The notes: generated by a model not told the origin, from the sequence alone. A stretch of 64,000 bases of DNA from an uncultured Alphaproteobacteria bacterium (GCA_903857685.1 CAIOFO010000148.1:43305-107304), one strand, 5' to 3'; positions 7,595-16,447 are shown, counted from the first letter of the stretch. Numbers and translations are program-made.

Positions 7595-8944
7595 ATGCTT
7601 GGGTCGTGGAACAGGATCGGGCTCAAGGCCCAGTTCATGATGGTTACCGCGCTCAACGTGGCCGTGACTGCGATCGGCGTCGTTATCCTCGTCGGCTGGT
7701 TCCAATCGCAGCAGATCGAGGAAAAGCTGCACAGCTTTTCAGTAAACGAACTGCAGTCCCTCCATGCTCTGGTGATCAGCGCGATGAACCGCCGGCCCGG
7801 GGATACCCAGAATGTCGCCATAGGCGTGTTCAACGACTGGTTCCAGGGCCGCAACACCGATTATCCCGGAAAACTCTGGAGCGTTTGGGGTGCCAAGACA
7901 ACCGCCTACATGAAGACACAAGACAGTGCGCGGCCCTCCAAAAGGCCCGCCGATGCGATCGACAAGGAGGCACTGCGGACAGGAAAGCCGGTCGGCCGGT
8001 TCATCAATGGAGCCTACCGCTACAGCCTGCCGATCGTCTTCGGGGTGACCAGGGGAGCTGACGGCAAGAATTGCGTGATGTGCCATGGCCAGCTGATGGG
8101 CGAGAAAAAGGGCGGCGTCATTGCTGTCTTTTCGAGCAGCCTGTCGACCGCCGCCGATTTTGCCGCATTGCGGCGATTTCTTTTTCTGGTGCTGGGTTGT
8201 GCGATCGTGGCAGCGACGGCGATGATGGGAGTCATCTGGCTCGTGTTCGAGCGGCTGGTAAGCCGGCCGCTTACCATGGTGACCGGGGCCATGACAGCGC
8301 TTGCCCGGGGCGAGAAGCTGCTTCATCAAAAGGACGAGGCAATCAAATATCAGTCACTTATAACGAAGGAGTCCGATCATCGGTTGCTTAATGCCATGCA
8401 AATGGTCGCGGGACTGCTTTCCCTGCAGAGCAAGACATCCAGCAACGCTGAAACCGCCGGACAATTGCTTATCGCGTCCAATCGCGTCAGCATGATCGCG
8501 CGCATCCATCGCCGTCTCAATTCCCTCGACGGCGTGCAAACTGTCGCATTCAGGACATTTCTTGAGGAGTATTGCCGCGAGTTTTCCGAAATGCTCTCGC
8601 TGGAGGAAGGCGCCAAGCGTATCGTCGTGGCGGATGGCGTTGAAATAGAATTGCCCGCCGCCACGGTCGTACCGCTTGCGTTTATCGTAAGCGAATTGCT
8701 CACCAATGCCGTCAAATACAGCAAAGGGCAAATCGCCATCCGGTTGGAAGCGGACCCTGAAAAAGGGCACTTGTTGTCGGTCTCCAACAGCGGGTCGGCA
8801 TTGCCACAGGGGTTTGATCCGGACGGGAGCAAGGGGCTCGGAATGAAAATTATCAGCTCGTTTGTCAAGCAGATCGACGGCGAATTGCGGTTTGGTCCAG
8901 CCGATGGGAACCAAGGGGTGCAATTTACGGTTCTGTTCTCCTGA
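7595..8944 (+). CDS. Membrane sensor histidine kinase with CxxCH-containing DUF3365-like sensor (HWE/HisKA_2 type)
   Basis: This 449-residue kinase has TM1 at about 16-36, a periplasmic domain (37-190) and TM2 at about 194-218. The periplasmic domain contains CVMCH at 160-164, a haem-c attachment motif as in Tll0287/DUF3365 sensors. A HAMP-like segment (FERLVSRPLTMV) follows. The phosphoacceptor helix has ESDHRLLNAMQMVAGLLSLQ (His near 262), typical of HisKA_2/HWE kinases. The ATPase domain has ELLTNAVKYS (N box) and GSKGLGMKII (G box). ATG 7595 sits 8 nt after AAGGGG; a TTG one codon earlier is possible. A redox or gas-sensing role is inferred. No response regulator adjoins it on the same strand. 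Confidence 0.88.
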   Translation: MLGSWNRIGLKAQFMMVTALNVAVTAIGVVILVGWFQSQQIEEKLHSFSVNELQSLHALVISAMNRRPGDTQNVAIGVFNDWFQGRNTDYPGKLWSVWGAKTTAYMKTQDSARPSKRPADAIDKEALRTGKPVGRFINGAYRYSLPIVFGVTRGADGKNCVMCHGQLMGEKKGGVIAVFSSSLSTAADFAALRRFLFLVLGCAIVAATAMMGVIWLVFERLVSRPLTMVTGAMTALARGEKLLHQKDEAIKYQSLITKESDHRLLNAMQMVAGLLSLQSKTSSNAETAGQLLIASNRVSMIARIHRRLNSLDGVQTVAFRTFLEEYCREFSEMLSLEEGAKRIVVADGVEIELPAATVVPLAFIVSELLTNAVKYSKGQIAIRLEADPEKGHLLSVSNSGSALPQGFDPDGSKGLGMKIISSFVKQIDGELRFGPADGNQGVQFTVLFS

Positions 8945-9050
8945 CTGCTTTTCAATTGGGCTGAATGCCAATATGTCGTTGGCGGTTCATGCTGGATGGC
9001 TTCAAGCCTCAAATGCTGGACGGCGCACTCCCGGCCTTAAGGCGCTGCAA

Positions 9051-9416
9051 TCAGGGAGTGAAGAATTTCGTCAAAGCAGCGCTCAGGTCCGTGTTCGTGA
9101 ATGGCTTCCTGAGGACGGGGCGGTCTTCATATCCGTCCATCACGTGACGAGCGTCATTGCCCGTGGAGATGACGAACGGCACACCTTTCGCCGCGAGCGC
9201 GTCAGCCACGGGACGGCTGTTGATGCCTTTGAGATTCACATCCAGCATCGCTGCGTCGAAGACCTGTTCCTCAATCAGCGCGATAGCCTGACCGACCGTG
9301 GCAGCAGTCGCCACCGCTGCGCATCCCGAATCCTCCAGCATGGCTTCAATCATCATGAGGATCAGCATTTCATCCTCAACAACGAGGATGCGACGGCCTG
9401 AAAGCACATTATCCAT
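9051..9416 (-). CDS. Single-domain response regulator (CheY-like receiver)
   Basis: This 121-residue protein is a receiver domain only. ILVVEDEMLILMMIEAML supplies the acidic pair, AAMLDVNLKG the phosphoacceptor Asp near residue 59, STGND the conserved Ser/Thr, and VLRKPFT the Lys-Pro of the last strand. It has no output domain. The frame runs open further upstream, but ATG 9416 gives a canonical receiver start and overlaps the kinase stop (9409) by 8 nt. The two genes are thus translationally coupled and very likely partners. Such single receivers act as phosphosinks or by protein interaction in HWE-kinase pathways. Confidence 0.9.
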   Translation of the reverse strand: MDNVLSGRRILVVEDEMLILMMIEAMLEDSGCAAVATAATVGQAIALIEEQVFDAAMLDVNLKGINSRPVADALAAKGVPFVISTGNDARHVMDGYEDRPVLRKPFTNTDLSAALTKFFTP

Positions 9417-10455
9417 TTTGCATACCTGGCGGCGCAGGAATGTCCATCGTGCATACCAGGCCTGTTGGCCGGTATTCGAGATGCGTGATGGCTTGCAGTT
9501 CGTGGGCCAGACCGCGTTCGAGCACGCTTGATCCGAAGCCTTTGTGCGACGGCGGCATGACCGGGGGACCATCTCTTTCCTGCCAGTGGAGCAACAGCCT
9601 GTCGCCCTCCGGCGCCTGCGCAATTTTCCACCCGATCTCGATTGATCCCGTCTCATTTGAGAGGGCGCCATATTTCATGGCATTTGTTGCAAGTTCGTTG
9701 ATCGCAATGCCCAGGGCCAGTGCCGCCGGCGGCGCGAAACGGATATTCTCTCCCTGAATCACAATGCGTCCGGCCCGGCCACCGCTGACCCCGAATGGTT
9801 CCAAAGCACTGGAAACAATATCGTGCAGCCCCGCACTTTTCCAATTTTCGCGGGTCAACAGGTCGTGTGATCGGGAAAGCGCAAGCAACCGCGATTCAAT
9901 GGAGGACTGGATCACCTTGGGGTCGGCACTCGTTCGCAAGGCCTGCCAGACGATCGATTGCACCGTCGCGAGAATATTTTTCACGCGATGGTTCAGTTCA
10001 TCAATGAGCATCCTCGACTGGATCTGCTCTTCCTTGTGCTTGGTGAGGTTGGCGAACGACGCGAAATACTGAACAATGTCGCCTTTCTCATCCTTGACCG
10101 GGCTGACAAAGAGCGCGGACCAGAACTCGCTGCCATCCTTGCGGCGGTAAAGAACCTCCACACCACAATCCGAACCACCTTCGAATTCGGCCTTAATTCG
10201 GGCCAGTGCATCGGCATCGGCGACATGTGCCATCAAGAAATTGAAGCTCTTGCCCAGAACTTCCTTCCGGTCGTATCCCGTAAGAGAGAGAAATCTGTCA
10301 TTGGCAAAAATAATCGGATTGTCGGGCCGCTTTGCGTCGGCGAACACCATCGCCATTCTTGTTGTTTCAGCGGCGACCACGAACGGGCCGAGGCTCTCCT
10401 TGAAGCCTTCGACCTTGGATTCCGCGGCCTTCTGTTCGCCGGACTTGCCTGTCAC
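9409..10455 (-). CDS. Soluble PAS (LOV-like) HWE-family sensor histidine kinase
   Basis: The kinase has one PAS domain, then an HWE catalytic core. The PAS part includes NPIIFANDRFLSLTGYDRKE, then GKSFNFLMA, and ends FASFANLTKHKEE. The order resembles LOV domains, but the flavin-adduct Cys (canonical NCRFLQ) is replaced by Phe, so it should not form the photochemical adduct. The phosphoacceptor box is LIDELNHRVKNILATVQSI; the N box has INELATNAMKYGALS and the HWE signature WQERDG follows. No membrane helix is present, so it is cytosolic. The frame extends to 10578, but those about 40 residues look non-coding. I chose GTG at 10455; this start is uncertain. Confidence 0.85.
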   Translation of the reverse strand: MTGKSGEQKAAESKVEGFKESLGPFVVAAETTRMAMVFADAKRPDNPIIFANDRFLSLTGYDRKEVLGKSFNFLMAHVADADALARIKAEFEGGSDCGVEVLYRRKDGSEFWSALFVSPVKDEKGDIVQYFASFANLTKHKEEQIQSRMLIDELNHRVKNILATVQSIVWQALRTSADPKVIQSSIESRLLALSRSHDLLTRENWKSAGLHDIVSSALEPFGVSGGRAGRIVIQGENIRFAPPAALALGIAINELATNAMKYGALSNETGSIEIGWKIAQAPEGDRLLLHWQERDGPPVMPPSHKGFGSSVLERGLAHELQAITHLEYRPTGLVCTMDIPAPPGMQNG

Positions 10456-10644
10456 TTTTTCCAAACTACAACTCAATCTGGTTCTTGAAATGCGTGCGGC
10501 CACGCCAGCACGCCGCAGACAGCAATGCTGAAAAGGTACATGCATATTACAGGAATATGAGCAATATAGGGAGTGCATTCAGAAGACAAAAGACCGGTAA
10601 CTTTCGTCACCAGGCCTTTGTCGGGATTATTGGCGCAACGTCAG

Positions 10645-10815
10645 CTAGATCGGGCGAGCGCCAATGCCGCCAAAGAGATACAGCAGCAAGACGATGATCA
10701 GCACCAAGCCAAGAACTCCGCCCAGTCCCGCCCCGCCATACCGGCTGTGAGCATAATACCCGCCGCCGCCGCCGAATAGCAGCAGAAGCACCACAATAAT
10801 AAGCAATAGACTCAT
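10645..10815 (-). CDS. Tiny Gly-rich membrane protein (DUF3309-like)
   Basis: This 56-residue protein has two hydrophobic segments: MSLLLIIVVLLLLFGGGGGY, then after a short polar loop GVLGLVLIIVLLLYLFGGIG. The pattern resembles DUF3309 membrane peptides found widely in alphaproteobacteria; function is unknown. GGAAG precedes the ATG. A consensus EcfG-type promoter (10951-10975) lies about 135 bp upstream on the same strand. A 34-codon frame (10812-10916) ends in an ATGA overlap with this start and could be a leader peptide. Confidence 0.75.
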   Translation of the reverse strand: MSLLLIIVVLLLLFGGGGGYYAHSRYGGAGLGGVLGLVLIIVLLLYLFGGIGARPI

Positions 10816-10950
10816 CTTCCTAATCCTCTATCGAAATCCATCCAACGCGCGAATAAATACTTGGCCGGTATTGCTGCCCGGGACCCATCCGGAAGAACGC
10901 TGACGAAGAAACGCATGCGTCTCACCGCGGCAACGAGTTTTCGCCAGAAA

Positions 10951-10975
10951 AACGCCTTCAAAGGCATTTGGTTCC
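10951..10975 (-). promoter_or_regulatory. Candidate EcfG-type promoter (exact consensus)
   Basis: On the minus strand: GGAAC at 10975-10971, a 16-nt spacer, then CGTT at 10954-10951. This matches the GGAAC-N16-CGTT consensus of alphaproteobacterial general-stress sigma factors. It faces the tiny membrane protein gene at 10645-10815. Confidence 0.6.
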
Positions 10976-11141
10976 ACAAAAAATTGTAGGGGAAGTGCCG
11001 GCTTTTCTCTTGTCCTGGCCAGCCTAAAATGGGTGGGGCGCTGTTGGGAAAAGGTGGGGGGCGCCAATTGACGCCCTCAAGACGCTGATGCGCAGGCGCT
11101 CATGGACGCCCTCGCCCGCTATCCCTGGAGCGCCAGGAAGC

Positions 11142-11174
11142 AAAAAGGCCGCCGCCTTGCGGCGACGGCCTTTT
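11142..11174 (-). terminator. Rho-independent terminator after the DUF1684 gene
   Basis: On the minus strand GGCCGTCGCC and GGCGGCGGCC form a stem with one mismatch around loop GCAA, followed by TTTTT. It lies about 55 nt after the stop at 11229. The A/T runs on both sides could also terminate plus-strand transcription. Confidence 0.85.
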
Positions 11175-11228
11175 GATCTGTGCGGCTTGGTGCGCCGCAC
11201 CCAGGTTGGGCGCGTTCGCAGGACCGGT

Positions 11229-12128
11229 TCAGGATGCGTCGTGGTGCAGGCTGTGGGGATCGCGTTCGCCCACCGTGATGGGCAGGTCAAAATGGACATC
11301 CGTCAGCGGGCAGGTCCAGAATGGCGAGCGGGCGCAGTCGGGGTTGTAGGCCTTGTTGAAATCGATCACGACCGGATGGTCGGCATTGACCTTGTTGCCG
11401 GCATCATCGAAGGCGAGATTGACATAGCGGCCGGCGGGATAAGCGCCCTTGCCGGTCAGCTCGTCGGTGAAGAAGCCCTGCGCGCCCTTGATCTTCGCCG
11501 GATCGTTGCTCCGGGCATAGATGGGAAGCAGGAACGACTTTCCCTTGAGCGTGAAGCTGACATCGCCGGTATGATAATAGTCCTTGTCGGTCTTGTGCGA
11601 AGTGTGGAAGGTCGTGGTCACGAACTTCGGATCGGCAACGTATTTTGCCTGGACCAGGAATGACGGGTCATAGGGGTAATAAGCCATGCCGGTGAACTTC
11701 GCCGCTTCCGGGTTCTTCTGATTATAGAGCCAGAACCGCGCGCCATTGACGTGGGCCGCAATCGGGGTCAATTCGCCATTCACATCGATGTCGGTGTCGA
11801 CCACGACGCTCTTCTCAATGCCGTCCACGGGCTTGCCGTCGAGGGTGGCGGAAGGCTTGCCGTGGTTCAACGCGACATGGAGCGCGCCCTTGGCATTGGC
11901 CTCCGTGCTCCAATGATAGCTGGCGGCATTGCCCTTGGTGCCGGTCAAGACGGCCTGTTGGCCATCGCCGATATAGACGGCGTCCTGGAGTTTCAGGACC
12001 GCGTGCGGGGCCGTGCCGTAATGCACATTCTCCGTGGCGATAAAGGCATTCCAGTCCTCCTCCGGCGTGGCGCCGAAGGCAGGAAGGGCGGCGAAGACGG
12101 CAAGCAGCAAGGCAGCGCGAGTTTTCAT
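11229..12128 (-). CDS. Secreted DUF1684-like protein
   Basis: This 299-residue protein has a signal peptide (MKTRAALLLAVFAALPAFGA) and a mature domain resembling DUF1684. It includes WLYNQKNPEAAKF, then FTGMAYYPYDPSF, and a C-terminal block PAGRYVNLAFDDAGNK, VVIDFNKAYNPDCARSPFWT and CPLTDVHFDLPITVGER. The NPxCAxSPFxxCP signature with two cysteines is typical of the family. Function is unknown. The start at 12128 is preceded by AGGTGG and a strong promoter (12162-12190). A few codons upstream another start is possible but would disrupt the signal peptide. Confidence 0.8.
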   Translation of the reverse strand: MKTRAALLLAVFAALPAFGATPEEDWNAFIATENVHYGTAPHAVLKLQDAVYIGDGQQAVLTGTKGNAASYHWSTEANAKGALHVALNHGKPSATLDGKPVDGIEKSVVVDTDIDVNGELTPIAAHVNGARFWLYNQKNPEAAKFTGMAYYPYDPSFLVQAKYVADPKFVTTTFHTSHKTDKDYYHTGDVSFTLKGKSFLLPIYARSNDPAKIKGAQGFFTDELTGKGAYPAGRYVNLAFDDAGNKVNADHPVVIDFNKAYNPDCARSPFWTCPLTDVHFDLPITVGERDPHSLHHDAS

Positions 12129-12161
12129 GGTTCCCACCTGTAGGTTTTTCACGGTTGCCGT

Positions 12162-12190
12162 TTATTAGCTCCGAATCTCTATATAGTCAA
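12162..12190 (-). promoter_or_regulatory. Sigma70-type promoter of the DUF1684 gene
   Basis: On the minus strand TTGACT (12190-12185) and TAATAA (12167-12162) are separated by exactly 17 nt. The -10 ends 33 nt before the start codon at 12128. Confidence 0.65.
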
Positions 12191-12287
12191 TATAGTTTTA
12201 CCGGCATTCCGGGGGGCTTCGACGGCATTATGATCAGTCTCCCAAAGAGGCCGGGCGGGGCGAATTTGTCCCGATCGGGCATCAGCC

Positions 12288-14285
12288 TCAATCGCTTGCC
12301 AGCGCCACCACCGGATCAAGGCGCGCGGCCTTGCGCGCCGGAAAATATCCGAAAACCAGGCCGGTTACGGCGGCACAGCCGAATGCCAGCATCATGGGCG
12401 GCAGCGTGAACGCTATCGGCGTACCAAAGGCGCGAATGACAAAACCGACCAACAGGCCGCCCAGCACCCCGATAATTCCGCCAATGCCGGAAACCACCAC
12501 CGCTTCCAGGAGAAACTGCTGAAGAATATCGCGCTGCCGCGCCCCGGTCGCCATGCGAATGCCGATTTCCCGTGTCCGTTCGGCCACCGACACCAGCATG
12601 ATATTCATGACGCCGATGCCGCCAACCAGCAGCGAAATTGCCGCGACCGAGCCGAGCAGAATGGTCATTGTGTCCTGCGCCACCGTCGCGGTCTCTATCA
12701 CATCCGCCATGTTGCGAATCTGGAAATCCTGACTGCCATTGTGACGCTCTGTGAGCAGCGTCGTGACGGATTGCTGGACGGTATCCATCTGAGTGAGATC
12801 CGATACCGCAACCGTGACGGAGCGGACAAATCGCTGCCCGGAAATTCGCAGCATGCCGGTCGTCAGCGGAACAAAAATGACGTCATCGGAATCCGTGCCG
12901 TTCGCGGAGGCGCCTTTCGGCGACATGACACCGATAACCTGGAACGGAATATTGTTGATCAATACATACTGGCCGATGGGATTGGGAGTGCCGGGAAAGA
13001 GCGCCGCTTGCACCGTCTGGCCCAGAACGGCCACCGCCGCGTAGCTGACTTGATCGTCTTGCGAAAAAAATACGCCTTGCGCCAGCGGCCAGCTGCGGGT
13101 TGGCGGCAGCGCCTCGCTGGTGGCGTCAATCTGGGTCTGATAGTCTATGTCATTAGAGCGCACGGTTGCGTTGGAGGTCGATTCCGGCACAGCAGAGCCG
13201 ACATTGGCAAGCTTGGCGATTTCCACCGCATCGGCGGCGGTGAGTGTCGCAATCGTGCCATTATAGCCGCGCCCGTTGCGGATCTGCGGCCGCACCACCA
13301 GTAGATTGGTTCCCATCTGGCCGATTTGCGCAATCAGACTGTCCTTTGCCCCTTCGCCAATGGCCAGCATCGCCACAACGGAACTGACGCCGATGACGAT
13401 GCCAAGCAGGGTCAAAACAGTGCGGAAGACGTTGGCCCTGAGGGCGCGCAGGGCCATGCGCAGGGATTCGCCGACACCCGCAAAAATGGGCGTCCGAATG
13501 CGCGCGCCGGCAAGAGGCGCCAGATCGAGTTCCGGAATGGTCATGCCGGCGGCGGCGGGGCCCTTGCTGGTGTCTTTGGCGACCTCGCCGTCGTGAATTT
13601 CAATCACGCGGTTCGCATAGGCGGCGACCTTGGCATCGTGAGTGATCAGGATAACCGTGTGACCCTTGTTCGCCAGGTCCGTCAGAAGCGCCATGACCTC
13701 GGCGCCGCTTTTGCTGTCGAGCGCGCCCGTCGGCTCATCGGCCAGGATGATCTTTCCGCCATTTACCAGGGCGCGCGCGATGCAGACACGTTGCTGCTGT
13801 CCGCCGGAGAGCTGGCTGGGGCGGTGGGTAAGGCGGTCGCCAAGCCCCAGAGAGGCGAGCAGTGCGTCGGCTTTCTGTTTGCGCTCCGACGGCGAGAGGC
13901 CGGCATAGACAGCAGGTATTTCGACATTCTCCTCCGCTGTCGAAGTCGCCAACAGGTTATAGCTTTGAAAAATGAAACCGAATGCCTCGCGGCGCAACCA
14001 TGCCAGCGCGTCCGAATCGAGCTTTGAAACATCGTGCCCGGCAAAATGATAGGAGCCTTGCGTGGGCCGGTCGAGACAGCCGACGATATTCATCAAGGTC
14101 GATTTTCCCGAGCCGCTTGCGCCCATGAAGGCGACGAACTCTCCGGGATAAATATTGATCGAGACATTATGGAGCGCATTCACGCGGATATCGCCGCCGG
14201 TCACATAGGTCTTGGCAATATTATCCAGCGCGATCAGCGGCACCGCTATGCCGGCCGCGAGCGACGGATGCGGCACCTGGTTCAT
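12288..14285 (-). CDS. macB: MacB-type ABC transporter (ATPase-permease fusion)
   Basis: The 665-residue protein joins an ATPase and a MacB permease. The ATPase domain (about 15-240) has Walker [10 protein letters not shown] at 55-63, signature LSGGQQQR, Walker [11 protein letters not shown] and the switch ITHD. The permease half has a first TM helix near 285-305 ([20 protein letters not shown]), a large periplasmic domain, and three C-terminal helices (MacB_PCD/FtsX fold). MacB works with a MacA adaptor and a TolC-like outer membrane channel to export macrolides, peptides or lipids. Its ATG overlaps the macA stop (ATGA). No TolC homologue is in the window. Confidence 0.92.
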   Translation of the reverse strand: MNQVPHPSLAAGIAVPLIALDNIAKTYVTGGDIRVNALHNVSINIYPGEFVAFMGASGSGKSTLMNIVGCLDRPTQGSYHFAGHDVSKLDSDALAWLRREAFGFIFQSYNLLATSTAEENVEIPAVYAGLSPSERKQKADALLASLGLGDRLTHRPSQLSGGQQQRVCIARALVNGGKIILADEPTGALDSKSGAEVMALLTDLANKGHTVILITHDAKVAAYANRVIEIHDGEVAKDTSKGPAAAGMTIPELDLAPLAGARIRTPIFAGVGESLRMALRALRANVFRTVLTLLGIVIGVSSVVAMLAIGEGAKDSLIAQIGQMGTNLLVVRPQIRNGRGYNGTIATLTAADAVEIAKLANVGSAVPESTSNATVRSNDIDYQTQIDATSEALPPTRSWPLAQGVFFSQDDQVSYAAVAVLGQTVQAALFPGTPNPIGQYVLINNIPFQVIGVMSPKGASANGTDSDDVIFVPLTTGMLRISGQRFVRSVTVAVSDLTQMDTVQQSVTTLLTERHNGSQDFQIRNMADVIETATVAQDTMTILLGSVAAISLLVGGIGVMNIMLVSVAERTREIGIRMATGARQRDILQQFLLEAVVVSGIGGIIGVLGGLLVGFVIRAFGTPIAFTLPPMMLAFGCAAVTGLVFGYFPARKAARLDPVVALASD

Positions 14286-15619
14286 GGGCCGCCTCGGCCG
14301 AAATTCCCCGCTCCAGCTGCCGGGACGGCGGCAGTGGCCGCGGGCCGCGCGGTTTTTACAGAGGTTGCGCTCTGGGTGCCGGCAATCACCTTTTCTCCCG
14401 GCACAAGACCGGAAACGATTTCCGCATCGACCCGGTTGGTGACCCCAACCATGACATTGCGGGTTTCCGTGGCTCCGGATGGCTGAACCACGGTCACAGT
14501 CGCCGGGCGCGGCGGCGCCTTGGCCGCGCTGTTCGGCTTTCCCGGCTGGCGAGCGCCCGCGCGCGCGCCGGCATCGGCATATTTCAAGGCGCCAACCGGC
14601 ACGACAACAACATTGTGCGCGGACGCAAGAACGAAAAATACCTGCGCCGTCATTTGCGGCAGCAGCATGCCGTCGGGATTCTTGACGTCGAACAGCGCCG
14701 TATACAGCACCACATTATTGACCACGGTCGGCGTCGGGAGAATCTGCCGGAGCGTGCCCGGATAGCGCCGGTTGGAATTGCCCAGCGTGGTGAAATAGGC
14801 GTCCATGCCCAGATGCAGCTTAGGGACATCGGCCTCGGACACCTGGGTATAGACAGTCATGGTCGCCAGATCGGATATCGTGAGAAGGGTGGGAGCCTGC
14901 TGGTTGGCATTCAGCGTCTGCCCTTCCTTGGCCGGTATGGCCGTGACGGTACCTGTCATCGGCGCATAGATGTTGGCATACCCCAAGGTCGCCCGATCCG
15001 CCTTCAGGGTGGATTGCGCTTGCGTGATTTGCGCCTGGAGGGCCTTGACCTGTGCCTGGGCGGAACGCATTGCCGCTTGCGCGCTATCATAGAGATCCTG
15101 GCTGGTGGCATTCTCGTTTTTCAGGCGCGTCTGGCGGTCGGCCTGCGCAGACGTCAGCAATTGGGAGGATTGCTTGTCGGAGAGCAGCGCCTGGAAATTC
15201 TGCAGCTGCGCGCCGTCGGCGTCAACCTTGGCGGCGGCGACCGTTGAATCGATATCCGCGACCAGATCGCCCTGCTTCGTGGTGTCTCCGATCTTCACAT
15301 AAAGTTTTTTCAGCTGCCCCGAGACCTGCGCGCCGACATCCACCGTGTTGAGCGGCTGCAAACTTCCGATAGCGGTGACGAGATTTTCGATATCGCCCCG
15401 GGTCACGGCGACGGTGACGGGCGTTCCCGATGTGTTGCTATTCCAGTTATAGGCAAAATACGCCCCGACGAGTACTGCCGCAAAGGCAATGCCGCCTGCC
15501 AAAATTCCATGGCGCCGCAGCAACGCCAGGACGCCCGGGAAGGCGGGTGCGGGGAAAACCGTTTTTGCCGGCGCAAAATTGCCAATCTTGGGACTGGGAA
15601 GCGTTTCTGGCAGGGACAT
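14282..15619 (-). CDS. macA: MacA-type periplasmic adaptor subunit (HlyD/RND-MFP family)
   Basis: This 445-residue adaptor has one TM anchor (about 39-59), then a barrel-sandwich/lipoyl half-motif ([40 protein letters not shown]). A long alpha-hairpin rich in Gln and Ala follows (about 120-215), then the second lipoyl half ([20 protein letters not shown]) and beta-barrel. An Ala/Pro/Arg-rich insertion lies in the C-terminal third. It should link MacB to an outer membrane channel. The gene is first in the macAB operon; an inverted repeat TTTCCCGACG...CGTCGGGAAA lies about 40 bp upstream and may be an operator. Confidence 0.9.
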   Translation of the reverse strand: MSLPETLPSPKIGNFAPAKTVFPAPAFPGVLALLRRHGILAGGIAFAAVLVGAYFAYNWNSNTSGTPVTVAVTRGDIENLVTAIGSLQPLNTVDVGAQVSGQLKKLYVKIGDTTKQGDLVADIDSTVAAAKVDADGAQLQNFQALLSDKQSSQLLTSAQADRQTRLKNENATSQDLYDSAQAAMRSAQAQVKALQAQITQAQSTLKADRATLGYANIYAPMTGTVTAIPAKEGQTLNANQQAPTLLTISDLATMTVYTQVSEADVPKLHLGMDAYFTTLGNSNRRYPGTLRQILPTPTVVNNVVLYTALFDVKNPDGMLLPQMTAQVFFVLASAHNVVVVPVGALKYADAGARAGARQPGKPNSAAKAPPRPATVTVVQPSGATETRNVMVGVTNRVDAEIVSGLVPGEKVIAGTQSATSVKTARPAATAAVPAAGAGNFGRGGP

Positions 15620-15657
15620 CTGTCAATCCTGACTAAATGACGCTTCCGGGCGGCCGG

Positions 15658-15689
15658 TTTCCCGACGAAACCGCCCCAACGTCGGGAAA
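15658..15689. promoter_or_regulatory. Inverted repeat upstream of macA (operator candidate)
   Basis: TTTCCCGACG and its exact complement CGTCGGGAAA are separated by 12 nt. It is about 40 bp upstream of the macA start and has no T-run, so an operator is more likely than a terminator. Confidence 0.4.
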
Positions 15690-15726
15690 TAAGGGCAAAA
15701 GGTGAGGTCGAAACGGCCGGGCTGCA

Positions 15727-15740
15727 TTGAGGCGGATCAA
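15727..15740. promoter_or_regulatory. FNR/FixK-like box (9 of 10 positions)
   Basis: TTGAG-GCGG-ATCAA matches TTGAT-N4-ATCAA except for one base. It lies in the divergent macA/cus intergenic region, about 110 bp from the macA start. Confidence 0.3.
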
Positions 15741-15961
15741 GTCTGCCGGGTACTGGTTCAGGCGTCGGAGCAGGCAATTTTGGCTGACAATCCGGCCGGC
15801 CCCCAAGATCAGGCACGCAATGAATTGCGCGTGGCCATGAAACGCCTATCGCCCCGTTTCGCCTCACCTGTTTTGGGTCAATCGCGCGATTGGGCAATGC
15901 CGGCGGACGCGAGAAGATGCATCCCCGCCGAAAATTGACTGTCAGGGTTCGATTGCCCGAG

Positions 15962-15975
15962 TTGATCCCGATCAA
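15962..15975. promoter_or_regulatory. Perfect FNR/FixK-type box upstream of the copper-efflux operon
   Basis: TTGAT-CCCG-ATCAA is a perfect 5+5 palindrome of the FNR/Anr/FixK consensus. It is 29 bp upstream of the ATG at 16004, close enough to act as an activator site for the downstream genes. Regulation by oxygen is inferred. Confidence 0.5.
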
Positions 15976-16003
15976 GGACCGTCCCGGCATGGCCGTGATA
16001 GTT

Positions 16004-16381
16004 ATGCAAAAATGCGCCATGTGTAATTCCGCCCACCAAAGACGCCGCCTCGCGGCCCGGCTGCTCTGCGCCCTGGTCGCGGCGATATTCACGCTTGCGG
16101 CGCAGCCCGGCGCAATGGCGATGCCCGCCGCGCCATCATCGTTCATGGCAATGCCGGATTCTGCGATGCCGGGCTGCGACGGCATGGGTCTTCACAAGGG
16201 TGGCGCGCCCGTCAAAAGCGGCGCCCCCTGCCTGGGCATGTTGTCCTGTTACGGCATCGCGGCACTGAATCTTCAGCCCATCATATTCCGCAGCCCCGCC
16301 GCGTATCTCGTCGCGCATCATCCTGACAGCATGTCGCCCGGGCTGAGCCGCTCACCGGAAAATCCGCCCCCCATCGCCTGA
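16004..16381 (+). CDS. Secreted Met/Pro-rich small protein upstream of cusBA
   Basis: This 125-residue protein has an Arg-rich N-terminus, a hydrophobic segment (LLCALVAAIFTLAA) and an AMA cleavage site. A Met/Pro/Ser-rich stretch follows (MPAAPSSFMAMPDSAMPGCD), with two further Cys and several His. No family is recognised. Its place just ahead of a CusBA-type system and its Met/His/Cys content suggest periplasmic copper or silver binding, which is inference. The frame is open further upstream; ATG 16004 or 16019 gives a sensible signal peptide. No clear Shine-Dalgarno is seen. Confidence 0.55.
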   Translation: MQKCAMCNSAHQRRRLAARLLCALVAAIFTLAAQPGAMAMPAAPSSFMAMPDSAMPGCDGMGLHKGGAPVKSGAPCLGMLSCYGIAALNLQPIIFRSPAAYLVAHHPDSMSPGLSRSPENPPPIA

Positions 16382-16447
16382 CGCAACGGCCGCATCACGC
16401 CTGCCCGCAAGAGCCGGGTGGGTTGTTCCGTTCGTCAGGAGAAAATC

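Larger units (their letters stand above)
10816..11228. other. Intergenic region with a stress promoter candidate and a terminator
   Basis: About 410 bases separate the tiny membrane protein and the DUF1684 gene, both on minus. It holds the EcfG-type element (10951-10975), a possible 34-codon leader frame (10812-10916) and the terminator at 11142-11174. I see no other supported gene. Confidence 0.6.
15620..16003. other. Divergent intergenic region between macAB and the copper-efflux operon
   Basis: This 384-base region contains an inverted repeat near macA (15658-15689), an imperfect FNR-like box (15727-15740) and a perfect one (15962-15975). The short frames in it have no recognisable domain. 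Confidence 0.6.

Noticed and set aside
9409..10455. Blue-light LOV photoreceptor kinase
   Set aside because: The adduct cysteine is replaced by phenylalanine, so classic LOV photochemistry is not expected.
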